Shown here: positions 1-12,181 of the stretch, piece by piece
How the letters are laid out: each line of letters begins with the position of its first letter
Numbering within the stretch: position 1 is the first letter of the stretch
Assembly (NCBI GenBank): GCA_001643675.2
Contig: LSRY02000019.1
Span: forward strand, 754,001-818,000
DNA length: 64,000 nt
Origin: Monocercomonoides exilis
Taxonomy: Eukaryota; Preaxostyla; Oxymonadida; Polymastigidae
Direction of reading: 5' to 3'
Notes under the pieces: model-generated
What the model saw: the letters and a program-made list of their open reading frames with translations, nothing else
Told to the model about the DNA's origin: nothing
Databases searched by the model: none
Program-made: the position numbers and the translations under genes

Positions 1-3000
1 ATGGAATCTGCTGCGAGAAGCACGCAGGAGCCAAGTAGCTGAGCCCTTCCAATGTCATCCTTCTGATTCTGATGATATCGTCTGAGGTGCGAGACAACAG
101 TGCATCAGAAACACGCGAGATCAGCTTGGAGGCGAAGTCTGGGTCCTTCAGGGCGTCTGAGGGATGGCCTGGAACAGGCTGTGGGTTTGTATCGAGGAAG
201 TACTTCAAGTGAGGCACCATTCCGACCACAAGAGCCAACGCGCCCAGTCTCTGGGCAGGGAATGTGGATGACAACAGAGGCACTGCAAGATCAATGACAC
301 CTGGTGCAATGAAGGGGTGGGTGGCTGCCACGCGGCATGCATACGCAAAGATGAAGTGGTCGAAAGAGGATTTATCTGCAATCACCTGCCAACGGTTGTA
401 TGGCGGCGATGCAATGAACGAAGGATCAACATCCGGGTCGCCTTTCGATCCGCCCTTCTTTTTATCTTTTTCGTTGGGCAATGGAGCACCTGACTTGAAG
501 GCCTGCTTCTTCTTCTGCACATCTTCTATTGTGTCTGACTCAGAAATTCGATCCACCTCGTCCATCTTGAACACGTTGGGATAAGCTAAACAATCGATTA
601 ACTCTGGCTGCCCAACATGATTAAGCACTCCACGCAGAGCAGTGGCAACCTTTAAAATTTAAAGAAAATGTTCAATTATTTAAAAAAAGGATATAAAGCA
701 AAAAATAAATGAATATAAAAAAAGAGATTTTTAAAAAATAATAATATCATACGGTTTTCAGTGCTTCGAGGTTGTTCTCGCAGACCATCAGCGTTGAAAG
801 CTGGATGAGAAGAGCAGCAACAATAGCAGGCAGATGCTCGTTCAAAAAGGCCTCCTCCAACACTTTGTTCTTCATTGATGTTGGAATTGTCACGACTGAA
901 TTAGGTGCCTGTTTAGCAGTTGGATCACAGGCAGATCTGGCAGAAAGCACAGATGCCAGCGCATTCACAGCCATCTGCGGGCGAGAAAGAGGGTAGTAAT
1001 GCACACCGTCCTTCAGATGCTTCGTCTCAAACTGCTCAGCGCCACACAGGATTGACAGCACAAGTCTCATAAACTTCGACGAAGGTGCGATGGGCGAGGC
1101 AGCACCAACTGCAAAGCATAGTTTTGATTGGGTAACTCTTTCAGACACGCTCATCGACAGCAGCGCATCAAACATGATGGACGGGTGGTGGTTGCACAGG
1201 CAGCTCACACAGTTCAGCAGCTGTTCTTCGACAGGTGCATCAAGCTCTTTCATTGGAGAGAAGAGCAAGCTGCCTGCATAAATCGATGGAGAAGAGGGTT
1301 TCCAATGTGTTGGGTCAACATTGGAAGTAGAGGAAGAAGAAGCCGAACTTGTCTGTCCCATCATTGAGTTCACTCTTTTGTTCTCTCGAAGCTGCTGCTG
1401 TTCCAGATGCACTGCATATGCTTGTGCAGGTGATTCTTTCCCGCTGAGTGTGGCATTGAATGGTGTGAGGCAATCCACACAGCGACGGAAGAGGAGCTCA
1501 ACAGCCGATGGTGGGAATGAGAAGCCAATCACCTGGATCATCCTGAATGCAAGCATCAAGGATAGGACAGAACCCTGCACAGTTGGGTCGTTTGCACCGC
1601 AGAGGATCAAAGAGTGCACAAGATCGATCTGCTCAGAAACAGGCAGGCACTGAGAGAAGTGTGTTGTCAATCTGGAGGATATGAAGATGCTGAGGGTGGC
1701 TGAGTACTTCTGTTTCTCTCCGCTGCGTGGATGCACCACATCGATCTCTCCTTTGTCTTCCCACGCCACCACATCCTTCCTCATCGCTGCAACATCCACA
1801 ATCTCAGCTGTTGGGGACACATCAAAGCCAAGTGCTGGATCTGTCTTCAGAATGTGATCCACATACAGTGACAATCCCACGCTATCACATCCGCTCTTCC
1901 TCACATCTGGGCGTGTATCTCCACATCGTCCTATCAGCAGCCCCATAATTGTTCCTATCCCTTTGAAGCAATTCTCCTGTATGGTTGAGCCAAGTCTCAC
2001 TCCTCCTGTCTTCCCAGCATCTGTCTGTGTCTGCTCTTGTTCTGCTGTTTGTGTGACGAATGCTCGAACAATCGCATCGTATGAGCTGAGTGCTCCTTTC
2101 CTCACACCTGGATTGAATGATCTGGTCAAAGGCAAGATATACCCAGCCAGACGAAGGAATACACTTAAGCCAGTTTCTGCTCCAAGTAATGCAACAAGAA
2201 ATGATGAATGCGCACCAGCTACAGCAGCTGCCTCTTCTTGAGTGAATCTCTTCCTCTGAGGAGCAGAAGAAGAAGCAGATGCTGAAAGCACGGCTGCCGA
2301 TGGTGCATCCATTTGTTCGTAGAGATCGCAAAGGCGTGTGACAATTTCCTTTTGCAGCTTTTCAGGCACAACTGGCTGCAGCCCAACAAGTTTTCTGAGC
2401 AGTCCAAGGCCAGAAACGAGGAGCTGTGATGAGACAGCGTCCTTCTCAGCAGGGTCTGTTGGGAGGAGGTAGTTGATGACTATCTTGATGTAATTGTCTC
2501 TGTCTCTCAGAATGAACTGCTGGCCAACACGTTGCGGAAGAATAGCACGACTCAGACAGTCCATTGCAGTGATTGCTGCCTGCTTGGCGAATGTGAGGTG
2601 CAGCAATGCGGCGTTGTCGTTGAGGCACTTGATGACATGTGCCTCGATTCTTGCCAGTGCAATCGATGGCGGTGCAGACAGAGCCACACGACCGAAGCAG
2701 AGGATGATGGTGGCACGCACATGCTCATCGATGACTGTCTTTGTGGAGAACATCGACTTCTCCTTCCGCACCATGTCGCCCCGCACGGCATAGTCCAGTC
2801 GCGAAAACACAGAGTCGCAGTGCATTGGATTCTTTGCAGTCAGCCCGTATCCTTCAGCCAGTGCCTGTCTGTGTGATTCTGCTGAGTGCACTGCGCGTGT
2901 GAACATGGTGTCAATCTGTGCTTGTGCCATGTCCTTTGCAGTTGTCTGCTGTGCTGACACACCAAGTAATCTGATCAGAATGCGACGCCCATTTGAACGG

Positions 3001-6000
3001 TTGAGAGGAGCCATTCCAAACTGAGGGGGAAGTTGGGGCTGCTGCTGGGATGAAGAAGAGCTGGAAGATGTGGGTACAAAAGGTGCTGTCTCACCAGCTG
3101 CCACAGGTGCGCCGGGTGTTCCGTATGTGGCGACAGATGGAAGAGAAGGATACAATCCAAAGTGCAGATTGAAGAAGTCAGCCAGCACGCTGATCCAGTC
3201 GTTGTCTTGTATTGTCTCCAGGATGTACGCAAACAGACCAGCCACTCTGTGCTCCCATTTTTCTGTCTGTGTTGCGTCTGGGCGAGGGCTACACTTCAGC
3301 ATCGCTGCTTCTTCTCGCTGGCTCACTCCACCGATGCCTCCTGAAAGTGATCCACTTGTGCGATCAAAATAGGCACCTGTCCAAAGTGTGGCTTGTCTTT
3401 TGTCTAAGTCTGTCTTCTTCTCTTCTTCTTCTTGCTGGCGTTTTCGTTCTTCCTCTTCCTCTTCCTCTTTCTTTCTCCTCTTTTCTGCTGCTTCCTCGTC
3501 TTCTTCCTCTTCTTCGTTTTCTTCGTTCTCTGCCTCCTCTTCTTCCTCCTCCAGCGCCTCTGCGTTGTCTATGGCCTCCTTCCAGAAGGCAGTGATGGCA
3601 GGCACTCTTTCGTCGACAATGTCTGCAAGTGAATAGTGAAGTGTCTGCGGAATCACTCGCAGCAAGGCGAGACACGGAACAGCAAAGTACCTTCCCATCT
3701 GCACATCTGACATCACTGTGATCAGCCTCAAAATGATCGAATGCGGCTTCGGCAGGTTCGCGTTGTTTCGGTCGTCGAAGTCGATCAGAATGTCTTCAGT
3801 TCCATTTTTCCTCTTTCGGCTGGCTGCCAAGCGAGCCACAGCAGCACAAATGACTGGAAGTGCGCCTGTGTATTGGACAGGGATGATGTACTCGAGAAGA
3901 TGCGGCCACAATTTCAGCTTCATTTCAGAGTGGTGCACAACCATCTCATACAGAACATCACAAGCAAATGTGGACAGCCCTTCAGCTGTTGGCAGTGGTT
4001 GGGTTGTCTAATTAATTAGATAGAAAACAGAAAAAAAAATTATTTTTGAAAGGATTTCATAGAAAGTGATAAATTCGAAAAGAATAACAATAAAATGTTA
4101 TATCAAATAGCAGTTAATGCAATTTTTTAAAAAAACACTTTATACCTTTTCTTTCTTCGGTTCCACAACTGGCTTCGGCAGTCCAACTTTGTCTTTCCCG
4201 CCTGCCTTCACGCCCGGCGGAGGCCTCTCTCTCCACTGCCTCGTAAATGCACCAGCTGCTAAAATGACTGCACCAACCAGCTTTTCCCACCCCGGCTCAT
4301 CCAAAAAGTTGTTCCTCGACAGCATCAGCACCAGCTGCACAATAGCAAACCGCACACACAACGAAGAATCTCCCAACACAGATGCAATTGATGCTATGAT
4401 CAGACCGCGCTTCAGCTCCAAATGGGCCGGAAGCACATTCAGAATGTGAGTGATAATGTTGATTGTCACGGCTCGTGCAAGGCCAGACGTCATCTCAATC
4501 TGCTTGATGAGGAAGTTGAGGACTTCTTCAATGTGATCCATAGCAATTGAGGCAAATGTGCCATACAGTTCAGATGACAATCTTTCTGAAGTTCCAAAGT
4601 CAATAGGGATTTTTGAGGGGTCGTTGATTGGCTGGACAAGAAAGCGTGATCGAGGATCCATCTGAGAAGAAGAGCCAGTAGCTTCCGCTTCATCCTCTTC
4701 TGCTCCGTTTCTGCAGCTTTGAGAATATCTCAACATGTTCGTATTGTTTCCATTCTCTTCTTCTTCAACGTCTTCCTCTGTTAACTCCTCCTCGCCTGTT
4801 GCAATTCTGTTCACAAACTCCTCCCACTTGTTCTGTTTTGGCGGGAAGATAAGGGCTGTTGAGTGAAGCGGGGGAAGGGCACAGATGACTGAATGAATCA
4901 ATGGCAGCAGCTGCGGAAGAGTCGGAGCCAAGTCGCGTGGGTTGAGATGCAATGATACCATCACCAGCGAATGGAGTGCAGACACTGATGCAATCTTGTC
5001 GGCCAATTGATCCTTCTTCACGTACGTCATCAGCAGAGTCAGCAGCCTCGGAAAGTGCGTGTGAAAGGCCTCTGCAGTCATCAGCCGCATCAGCTTGCCC
5101 ATCGACTCCACAACCACCAGGCGAAGCTTGTCCATCGTCAGCCAGTTGTTGATCATCACCGAGAACACTGTGTCTGATTCTCCATCAAATGCTGATGTTG
5201 GACGAGCCAATGGAAATCCATAAAGATTGAGCAGTGCCTCCGAAAACTCACCGCGTCCTGATTGGAGGAGATCGGCTTGAGAAGAACTGCTAGCAGACAA
5301 TGAAGAGGATGTCCCAAATCCTTCTGATTGTGCGCTTGTGCTTGCTCCTCCAAACTTCTTGGCTCGTCTATTTTGCTCCGTTTGTATCACGGCATCAGCA
5401 AACATTCCAAATGCAGCACTGAAAACCCATCGAAGATTATCCTGCTTGAGACTTGTCATAATCTGCATCATTCGAGAGAAAACATCTTTTAATTTCGTTA
5501 CCATAAATTCCGGATTCTTTTTGCAGAATTCAAATAGAGAGAAAATCACGAAATAGTGAGGGATATGCCCCGTTGGAAGACGATTTATAATTTGATCATA
5601 GCAAATCTCAGGAAATGACACTGTTAGAGAAATAAGAATTCTACAAGCTGTATGCTGCCAGTCTGTGTGAACTTCCTAAATATGTTAAATCAACATTTTA
5701 TTTTAAAATAATTTATTATTAAAAGGAATAAAATACTTTGTCTGAAGTCATTTCATTGGCTGCAAATCCAGCAAGTGTTGTTGCTAATTCTGCTTTAACT
5801 GTATGAAGATTTTCATTAAGTATTTGCTCAAGGATCTTCAATAGCGTAATTCTGTGGCTCATGGAAACCTATAAAATAATTATAAATAAAAAATTAAATC
5901 CCACATTAAAAAGGAAAATAGCAGTAATAAGAATAATGCAATCGCGGGATACAACATAATCAATAATGGCCATAAAGCAATAAAAAAAATTTTCATGCCT

Positions 6001-6181
6001 TGTTTGAAATTGTCCACATAATTGTTGTCATTGTCATTGTTGGCTTTTTCTTTCCCATCTCCATCAACGCCTCTTTTATTAACTTCTTTGAAGTAGCATT
6101 GGAATCATCAGCAGCGACAATCAAATCGTAAGTGATATGGTCCACAAGACCACCTGTCACAAGCCTTGTTATTTGGGTCAT
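1..6181 (-). CDS. MROH1-like HEAT-repeat protein, C-terminus beyond the window edge
   Basis: This is a large armadillo/HEAT protein of the maestro heat-like (MROH1/HEATR7A) family, a scaffold-type protein reported in endolysosomal contexts in animals. Exons on the minus strand are 6181-5999, 5868-5737, 5675-4146, 4007-753 and 649-1, all in phase 0, giving about 1916 codons before the edge. Family matches recalled from human MROH1 include LKQDNLRWVF in exon 3, LWPHLLEYIIPVQYTGAL in exon 4 and a FGRVALSAP...ALARIEAHVIK block further on. The start at 6181 is preferred over an in-frame ATG at 6250 because the extra 23 residues are AT-rich junk. A lineage-specific Glu/Lys-rich stretch lies at about residues 766-812. 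Intron 1 (5869-5998) begins GC rather than GT. The others (61, 138 and 103 nt) are GT-AG. The frame is intact throughout. Family call is firm; function here is inferred. Confidence 0.88.
5869..5998 (-). other. GC-AG intron of the MROH1-like gene
   Basis: Exon 1 must end before an in-frame TGA at 5993. The only donor that keeps phase with the conserved next exon is AAG|GCATGA. A GT at about 6010 would put exon 2 into a frame with an immediate stop. The acceptor is TTTTATAG at 5870-5869. Confidence 0.75.
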
Positions 6182-6814
6182 AATTGCATAAATGGTTGAG
6201 ATCACAATGTTTTTTTTTTTGAAAGCATTTAACAAGAAATATTTCTTCATTTAGTTGATTTCACTTTTAATTTTGATGGCAATAAAGAATTCAGTGATTA
6301 TATTTGCAAGTTTTGAACTTTATATAAATATGATTTATAATTTTTAGATAAATTAATTGTAATTTGGAATATATTTTAATTTTTTTGTAAATACGAAAAT
6401 AGTATTTTAAATAAAATATTCTGTCAGAGTGCTTGATTTTTCAAATTTTCAAATCACTAAAAAATCAGTTTTCACCTTTCATAATTAATATTCAGTTAAT
6501 TTATTATTCAAAAATTTCACTCCAAAAATAATTCGAATTCGAAAGAGAATAAGACAATTTCGAAAAATAATATAACAATTTCAAAAATCATTTTTCATTG
6601 AAATATTTAATAGTTCCAGAATTGAGACTAATAAATTTATTTTGCAAAAAAGAAATATTTTTCAAATGTTGAAAAACGAAGTGTTTTGATGAGATAAAAG
6701 TTTAAAAAATAACCGAAACACACAAAATATACGTTCCACAAATCAAAAAAAAAAAAAAATTCATTTCGAAATTGAATTATTATTAGTGAATGTTTTTTTT
6801 TTCAGAATGAATTA

Positions 6815-7245
6815 CAGTCAAAACAGGATATTATCACATAAGTTTTGCACATCTTTTTGTGACCATATCCGATTGTGATAATATACAATGCCACATTACA
6901 TAGAAAAAAATAAAAAATTTTTTTGGAAATAATTTATTTTGCATCGATTTTTTTATTTTTGGAAATTCTGCACAAATACACTTTTTTCACTTGCTTGAAC
7001 AATTTTGAACACAAATACACATAATTTTGACATTTTTGAACACATTTTTGAAAAAGCGAAAAATTGAAAGTTTTGATCAAAAAATCGATTTTTCAATGAA
7101 AAAATCACCCATAACATGAAAAAATGTGATTATATATTTTCAGCCCTGTGATTACATGCAATGGAAAATGAATGAAAAACAAGCAAAAAATGTGACAATA
7201 AATGATGTTGATTTTATTCGATGTGATTATATCCGGTTTGAACTG
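6815..7245. mobile_element. MITE-like element with Tc1/mariner-style ends
   Basis: The ends are inverted repeats of about 27 bp with roughly 24 matches, beginning CAGTCAAAACAGGATAT on the left and reading CAGTTCAAACCGGATAT inward from the right. Each end abuts a TA dinucleotide (6813-6814 and 7246-7247), the expected target duplication of Tc1/mariner-type elements. The inner sequence repeats parts of the end motif (a GGATAT/ATCAC-like core recurs near 6865-6885). No transposase is encoded, so it would be non-autonomous. Confidence 0.65.
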
Positions 7246-7372
7246 TATTGATTTCACTTTTTGCACGTATTATTTGAAGCCATTTTTTTTGGTTAAACAA
7301 TGACTTTCATTCACAAAATTCTTGAAAATAATTACAAATTCAGATATTTCACAAATTACCTGACTTGATCAA

Positions 7373-7665
7373 TTTCACAATAACTGCAAGAGGAATAATT
7401 CTGACAATTTTCCTCAAAATATATCTCATCAATACAAACTCAATTGATATGCAAAACTTTCAAAAAAGCTTCATTTGTCTCAGAAAAAATAATGATTGAA
7501 ATCCCAGAGAAATAGGATTTTGAGTTTCTCTGAGTTTTTAAAAATAATTTTCTCTGTGCACAAATGAAGCTATTTTGAAAGTCTCGTTTATCAATTGAGT
7601 TAGCATTGATGAGATATATTTTGAGGAAAATTGTCAGAATTATTCCTCTTGCAGTTATTGTGAAA
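7373..7665. repeat. Foldback (long imperfect palindrome), 293 bp
   Basis: The outer arms start TTTCACAATAACTGC and end with its reverse complement. Similarity runs about 100 nt into each arm (7373-7479 versus 7560-7665), leaving a loop of about 80 nt. No obvious target duplication. Possibly a MITE or a remnant inverted duplication. Confidence 0.65.
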
Positions 7666-8085
7666 ACGATCTTGTCCGGTATTTTGTGCGATGTCCGGTA
7701 ATTAATGCGATAACTGTTTTTTTTTTTTTTCTTTGTGACCAACTGCAACAAAAAATAGCATGTCGTGTCGCACAGGTCTAATTTTAACACTTAATTTCAT
7801 ATTATACTCTTTGACAATTGCAAATCACAAATAATTTTTTCATAACAAACAAAAAATGATTTTATTAAGGTCGATTGATCGTTTTTCTCCAAATGTTAAA
7901 CCAAATAACCTCATAACTGCAAAAATATGACAAATCAACGGATTTATTTATTAAATCAAAAAATTTGTTCAAGCGCTTAAAAACGACTGTTATTGTTGCA
8001 GGAATAAAATGAAGCTGGAAAAATAATTGCATCAAGTTTAAATCACAAAAAATTAATACATTTTCCAAGTCATTTATTTAAGGAA

Positions 8086-8472
8086 ATGGTGTGCAATAAT
8101 TTAGTCAAAGTATTTCATTGTTAAATCATTGCTTCTTTGAATTTTTGAATTCAGCCTTTCACACATCCAAAGACAGTTGATGAATTTGATGCTGCAATGG
8201 AAAAAGCTGGTGACAAACTTGTTGTGATTGACTTCAGCGCAACTTGGTGCGGTCCATGCCAAAAAATAAAACCAGTGTTCGAGTCTCTTGCATCAAAATA
8301 CAATGATGTTACATTCTTATCTTGCGATGTCGATGAGTTATCTGATCTTGATGAAGTCGAAGATATAACAGGCGTTCCAACATTTCAGTTTGTCAAAAAG
8401 GGGAAGAAAGTTGGAGAGTTCTCTGGAGCTAACGAAGATAAGTTGGTGAGCATGGTTGATCAGTTAAAGTGA
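8086..8472 (+). CDS. Thioredoxin
   Basis: Small dithiol-disulfide oxidoreductase of 113 residues. Exon 1 (8086-8109) encodes MVCNNLVK, a 45-nt intron (GTATTT...TTCAG, 8110-8154) follows, and exon 2 (8155-8472) encodes the rest, ending TGA. The active site WCGPC lies at residues 39-43. The cis-proline motif GVPTFQF and a C-terminal helix typical of classical thioredoxins are present. The first exon was placed because exon 2 is open upstream of its internal ATG at 8197 and the family needs about 20 more N-terminal residues, including the KTVDEFDAAM strand/helix. No targeting peptide is visible, so cytosolic. Length fits the family (about 105-115 residues). The exact 24-nt first exon is inferred from phase and could be wrong. 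Confidence 0.9.
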
Positions 8473-8708
8473 GAATTGGCATTTCCTTGTAATTTATTAA
8501 ATTTTATCGTATTTTTTAATTTGTGCATAAATTTGAAAACTCAAAATATGTATGTATCTATCTATATATGTATATTCGTGTTTATATTTATATTTATTTG
8601 TTAAGGAAATTTTTTATAAATAAAACAAAAAAGAATGGCCAAAAAATCAATAAAAAATTCAAAACTTGAAACCAAAATGACTTATAAATTCAATTAAAAA
8701 CTTGCTTT

Positions 8709-11389
8709 TCATCCTTCAAAAACTCTCTTTAATTTATGTTGACTGTCATGAGGAGAAGTTTCATCCATTTCTTGAAACAATTGACTATTTTTCGCTCTTG
8801 TTGTTTGATTTTGATCGGATTCATCTTTTTCAGCTGAGTTATTTTCTTGATCTTTTTCTTTTTGGGACTCTTTTTGCATCAGCATCATTTTCTGCCTTCT
8901 TTTCAATTCTTCTTCTTCTTTTCTTTTTTTTTTCTTCTTCCCTATGCCTCGACATCATCAATGCGCACCAGGGATGGTTTAACGCTTCCTGGGCAGATAT
9001 TCTCTTCTTCACATCAACCTGAAGCATCTGCTTTATAAGATCCTTAGCTTCATCTGATACTTTTGTCCATTCGTCTGCAATAAACGGAATATTTCCACTC
9101 ATTATTTGCTCAAACAAGGGCTTTCTCGTCACTTGCTCAAAGTCTTCACTGAATGGTGGATGTTGTGTCAGTATCACACGGAGAAGAATCCCCAGTGACC
9201 ACACATCCAGTTTCAATATATCTTCCTTTGTGGGCTGTGCATCTGCCCCAGAAGATTGCGATGTAGGCGAAAGAGACGAGGAAGTCTGCAACTGATGCAT
9301 TGCTGCGACATCCTTTTTCTTGAACTTGTTTGCATGCTCAACTGCACCGTATGCACAATATATTTCCGTGCAATAAATTCAGGTGTTCTACAGAAAGCCA
9401 TTCCCGAGGTGATAATAAGCACCGATGGATGGTGATGCCCTTGGCTCATTTCCCCTTCTTTTGAATGCTCTGTGCTTTTTGTGTCTGAATATCGCTGTGT
9501 TTCTGACTGTGTTCTCACCCTCCTCTGGCTCCACAAAAAGTGCTATTCCGAAATCTGCAAGCTTTGCGATGAACCGCATCCGCTTCCCTGTGTCTGGATC
9601 GCGGTAAAGCAGCACTGGGGAAAATTGAGACGAGGGGAAGAAGAAGCTGGCCTTGGAGGAGACAACAGCAGAGAAGAGGTGTGTGTGCTGTCTTGTGCCT
9701 GTGAAGTCGCAGGATGCACCTGCGGCGAGAGGGACGGGGTGAGATTGGATGGAGACCCAGCTGCGATGGCTGTAAGTGTAGAGGGAGATAAAAGGAACGT
9801 GTTGGAGGCTGGTGATGTGGGTGACTGGGGAGAGCTGATTGCTGATTGCTGAAATGAGGTTGAAATAGAAGGCACAGAAGGCGATGATGTTGATGGTGAT
9901 CCTGTCAGTGCTGTCGAATGAAAAGGCGTTTGCAGTGTAAGTTTTGTCTTGTCTATCTCATCTTCTTTTTCTTTGTCCTCAAATGCTCTTTTTACATTCT
10001 TCATCGGAAATTCAGTGTCTATTGAGTAAACTGCTTGCTGACTGCGCTTCTGGTTCTTTCTTCTCTGCTTTCCTTATCATCCCCATCGATGCTTTCGTCT
10101 TCGTCAAAGTCATCGAGCGAGTCGTCGTCTGACGATAGTTCCTCGTCTTCAGCGACTTCTTCTTTTTTAAACAGAACATTGCCTGGCTTGATGTCGCGGT
10201 GGACAATCCCCTTCGAGTGGCAATAGGCCACAGCCGACAGGATTTGGTAGAATGTTGGAAAACAGACTGACTCCGTCAGCGCCTGTTGAGACAAAGGCTC
10301 GAGAAGGTCGTTCCCATTCAAACTGCATAGAAATGAATGATGAATATATGATAATATATATTATTAAATAATAATAATAATAATAATAATAATAATTTCT
10401 GCTTTTTGTAAATATCATAAAATACAAACTATTCCATAACAATGTAAGCTTTTTTATCTCCCTCCAATCCTTCTTCAACTTGCGTAATATTTGGATGTCC
10501 TCTTAAACACTTCATTACTTCATATTCAGCAAGAAAAGGTGAATTCTTTGAATCTTCATTATCATTTCGATCAAAATCTTGATTTTGTTCCAAACTATGA
10601 TCTTCCGTCTCTCGCTGATATCTAGGGTTCATCCTTGCCATTTGTCGGTATTTCTTTTTTTCCAATATTTTCACAGCATATGGTATTCCCGTAGTGTTTT
10701 TTAAATAGCAACTCAAACCTCGGCAAATGATTCTATTCCAAGTGATGACTGGGTAAGTACTTTGTAGTGAAGCAAGGATCAAAAGCTGATTGAAAAGATG
10801 GATAAAGAGAAGGCATCATTGAAAAAAGTTGACATTTAAAATAGTAGAATAATGGATCTATTCAAAACAAGCAAATTTAATAATATAAATATCGAGTTTT
10901 CATTTAAAATTCTCAAACATTTATCAGTTAAAGAATTTGGATTTGTAAGTGCAATGCTGTCTCCATCAGAAATGAGAGTATGATTTCCTTTTCCAATTTT
11001 TCTTCTATTAACATATGTTCCATTGGTACTTTTGCTATTTAATAAATTTGAATTGGTGAAATAATAACAAATATTTGCTTAAAATACCTCAAATCTTTGA
11101 GATAAATGTTATTTCCTTGTGTTTCTTCCATCATTAATGAAATTGTACAATGCAATCCACTCACTCTTGGATCCATTACATGAATCATACATGAGCTGCT
11201 TCGACCAATTGTAACTTCATTTTCAATTAAATCAGCTTTGCGTAAAATTGGATTAAGAGGCACTAATTGACCCCAAATTTTTCTATCTGGGGTTAGTGTG
11301 CATGATTCCTCATCTAGCCTTTGAGTTTCTGTTTTCGTAGTTCATGATGCATCAAACTGAGGAGAAGAATAATCCACCGGATTATTCAT
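8709..11389 (-). pseudogene. FHA-domain Ser/Thr kinase (Chk2/Rad53-like), multiply broken
   Basis: The parts of an FHA-kinase lie in order but in shifting frames. A WGQLVPLNP strand and FHA core (GRSSSC, VSGLHCT, STNGTYVN) span 11325-10930, with introns at 11087-11035 and after 10930. The kinase N-lobe (AVKIL, glycine loop read as LGIESFAEV) lies at 10760-10436. An intron with a TAA microsatellite follows, then HRDIKPGN at about 10200-10170, an acidic then Ser/Pro-rich insert (10160-9620), ADFG at about 9555, TPEFIA at about 9375 and the C-lobe (DVWSLGILL, RISAQEALNHPW) at 9220-8970. Lesions seen: TGA at 11344-11342, 15 codons after the only plausible ATG; a frame change before the glycine loop; TGA just after it, then another shift; shifts near 10050, 9610, 9395 and 9362 (one C missing in the APE motif) and around an A-run at 8930. 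Neighbouring genes are clean, so decay is more likely than poor sequence. Confidence 0.8.
10321..10435 (-). other. Intron with TAA microsatellite in the kinase pseudogene
   Basis: Donor GTTTGT follows a codon fragment TA, and the acceptor gives Tyr then LNGNDLLEPL, restoring the kinase frame (VME-Y-LNGN). The intron carries about nine ATA/TAA units at 10369-10396. Confidence 0.6.
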
Positions 11390-11876
11390 TTTTTGTTATG
11401 GGTTCTTCAATTCCAAAATAGTTTTCTCTGATCGAACTTTGTTGATCTCTGTTGTTGAGTTCATCAAATAATGAAAAAAACTTCTTCGGCACATGTTGTT
11501 TGAAGGGTCTTTTTGGTTTCTATCGTGATAAGAAGAAAGTCGATTTTTATTAAGATAAATACATATGATACAAATTTTTCATAAAACTGAATAAATATCT
11601 CATTTTTTTTTGAAAAGTTTATATTGTTCAATTTTAAGAAAAAAATGAAAATTGTTATTAAAAAATTGAGCAAAAGACAATTGATTTTTTAAAATTTGAA
11701 TGTATCTCCGATTTAATGATGAAGAAATGCTTTTATTTTCTAAGTTATTCCAGCTGTTTCTTTTTTAAAGCGATAAAATAAAAATTCTCTAGAATCTCTT
11801 TTCAAACTCTTTTCAACGAAAGAAGAATACATTTATTCGAACAAAAAATTCCTCTGTGATTTTCTCAGAAACTACA

Positions 11877-11917
<41 letters not shown>

Positions 11918-12181
11918 AAAACATTTACAGACTTCAATAGTTTATAAGAATTGTTTCAATTAACATCAAACAAAAAATTTTCAAACATTAAAATTGTCAA
12001 AGAACTTGTACGGAATAGAACTATACTATCCGAAATCTCAGACTTACAGAAAATTTCTCCAATAAATCAATGAATAAAGACTCATCCAAGCTATTAAAAG
12101 CAAAACATAATTAAACATTTTCATTTAATAAATATGTAATCAAAACACATAAAAAACTGACACTATAATCTATAAAATAAA
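11390..12181. other. Non-coding gap with poly-A tract
   Basis: No conserved coding signal. The stretch 11881-11921 is an almost pure A run (one G). The rest is AT-rich spacer between the kinase pseudogene 5' end and the 3' end of the surface protein gene. Confidence 0.6.

Larger units (their letters stand above)
6182..8085. other. AT-rich intergenic region with two small repeat elements
   Basis: About 1.9 kb between two divergent genes (MROH1-like, minus; thioredoxin, plus). I see no coding sequence with conserved motifs. It contains a 431-bp MITE-like element and a 293-bp foldback, listed separately. The remainder is A/T runs. Confidence 0.6.

Noticed and set aside
772-3941. Many plus-strand open frames opposite the MROH1-like exon 4
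   Set aside because: They are antisense shadows of a GC-richer exon; none shows a domain and the minus frame is continuous and family-like.
5999-6250. Upstream ATG at 6250 as the MROH1-like start
   Set aside because: The extra 23 residues (Lys/Phe/Ile from an A/T run) have no family counterpart; ATG at 6181 fits better.
11342-11344. In-frame TGA in the FHA kinase as selenocysteine
   Set aside because: Several other lesions in the same gene make simple decay more likely, and no SECIS-like hairpin was recognised.
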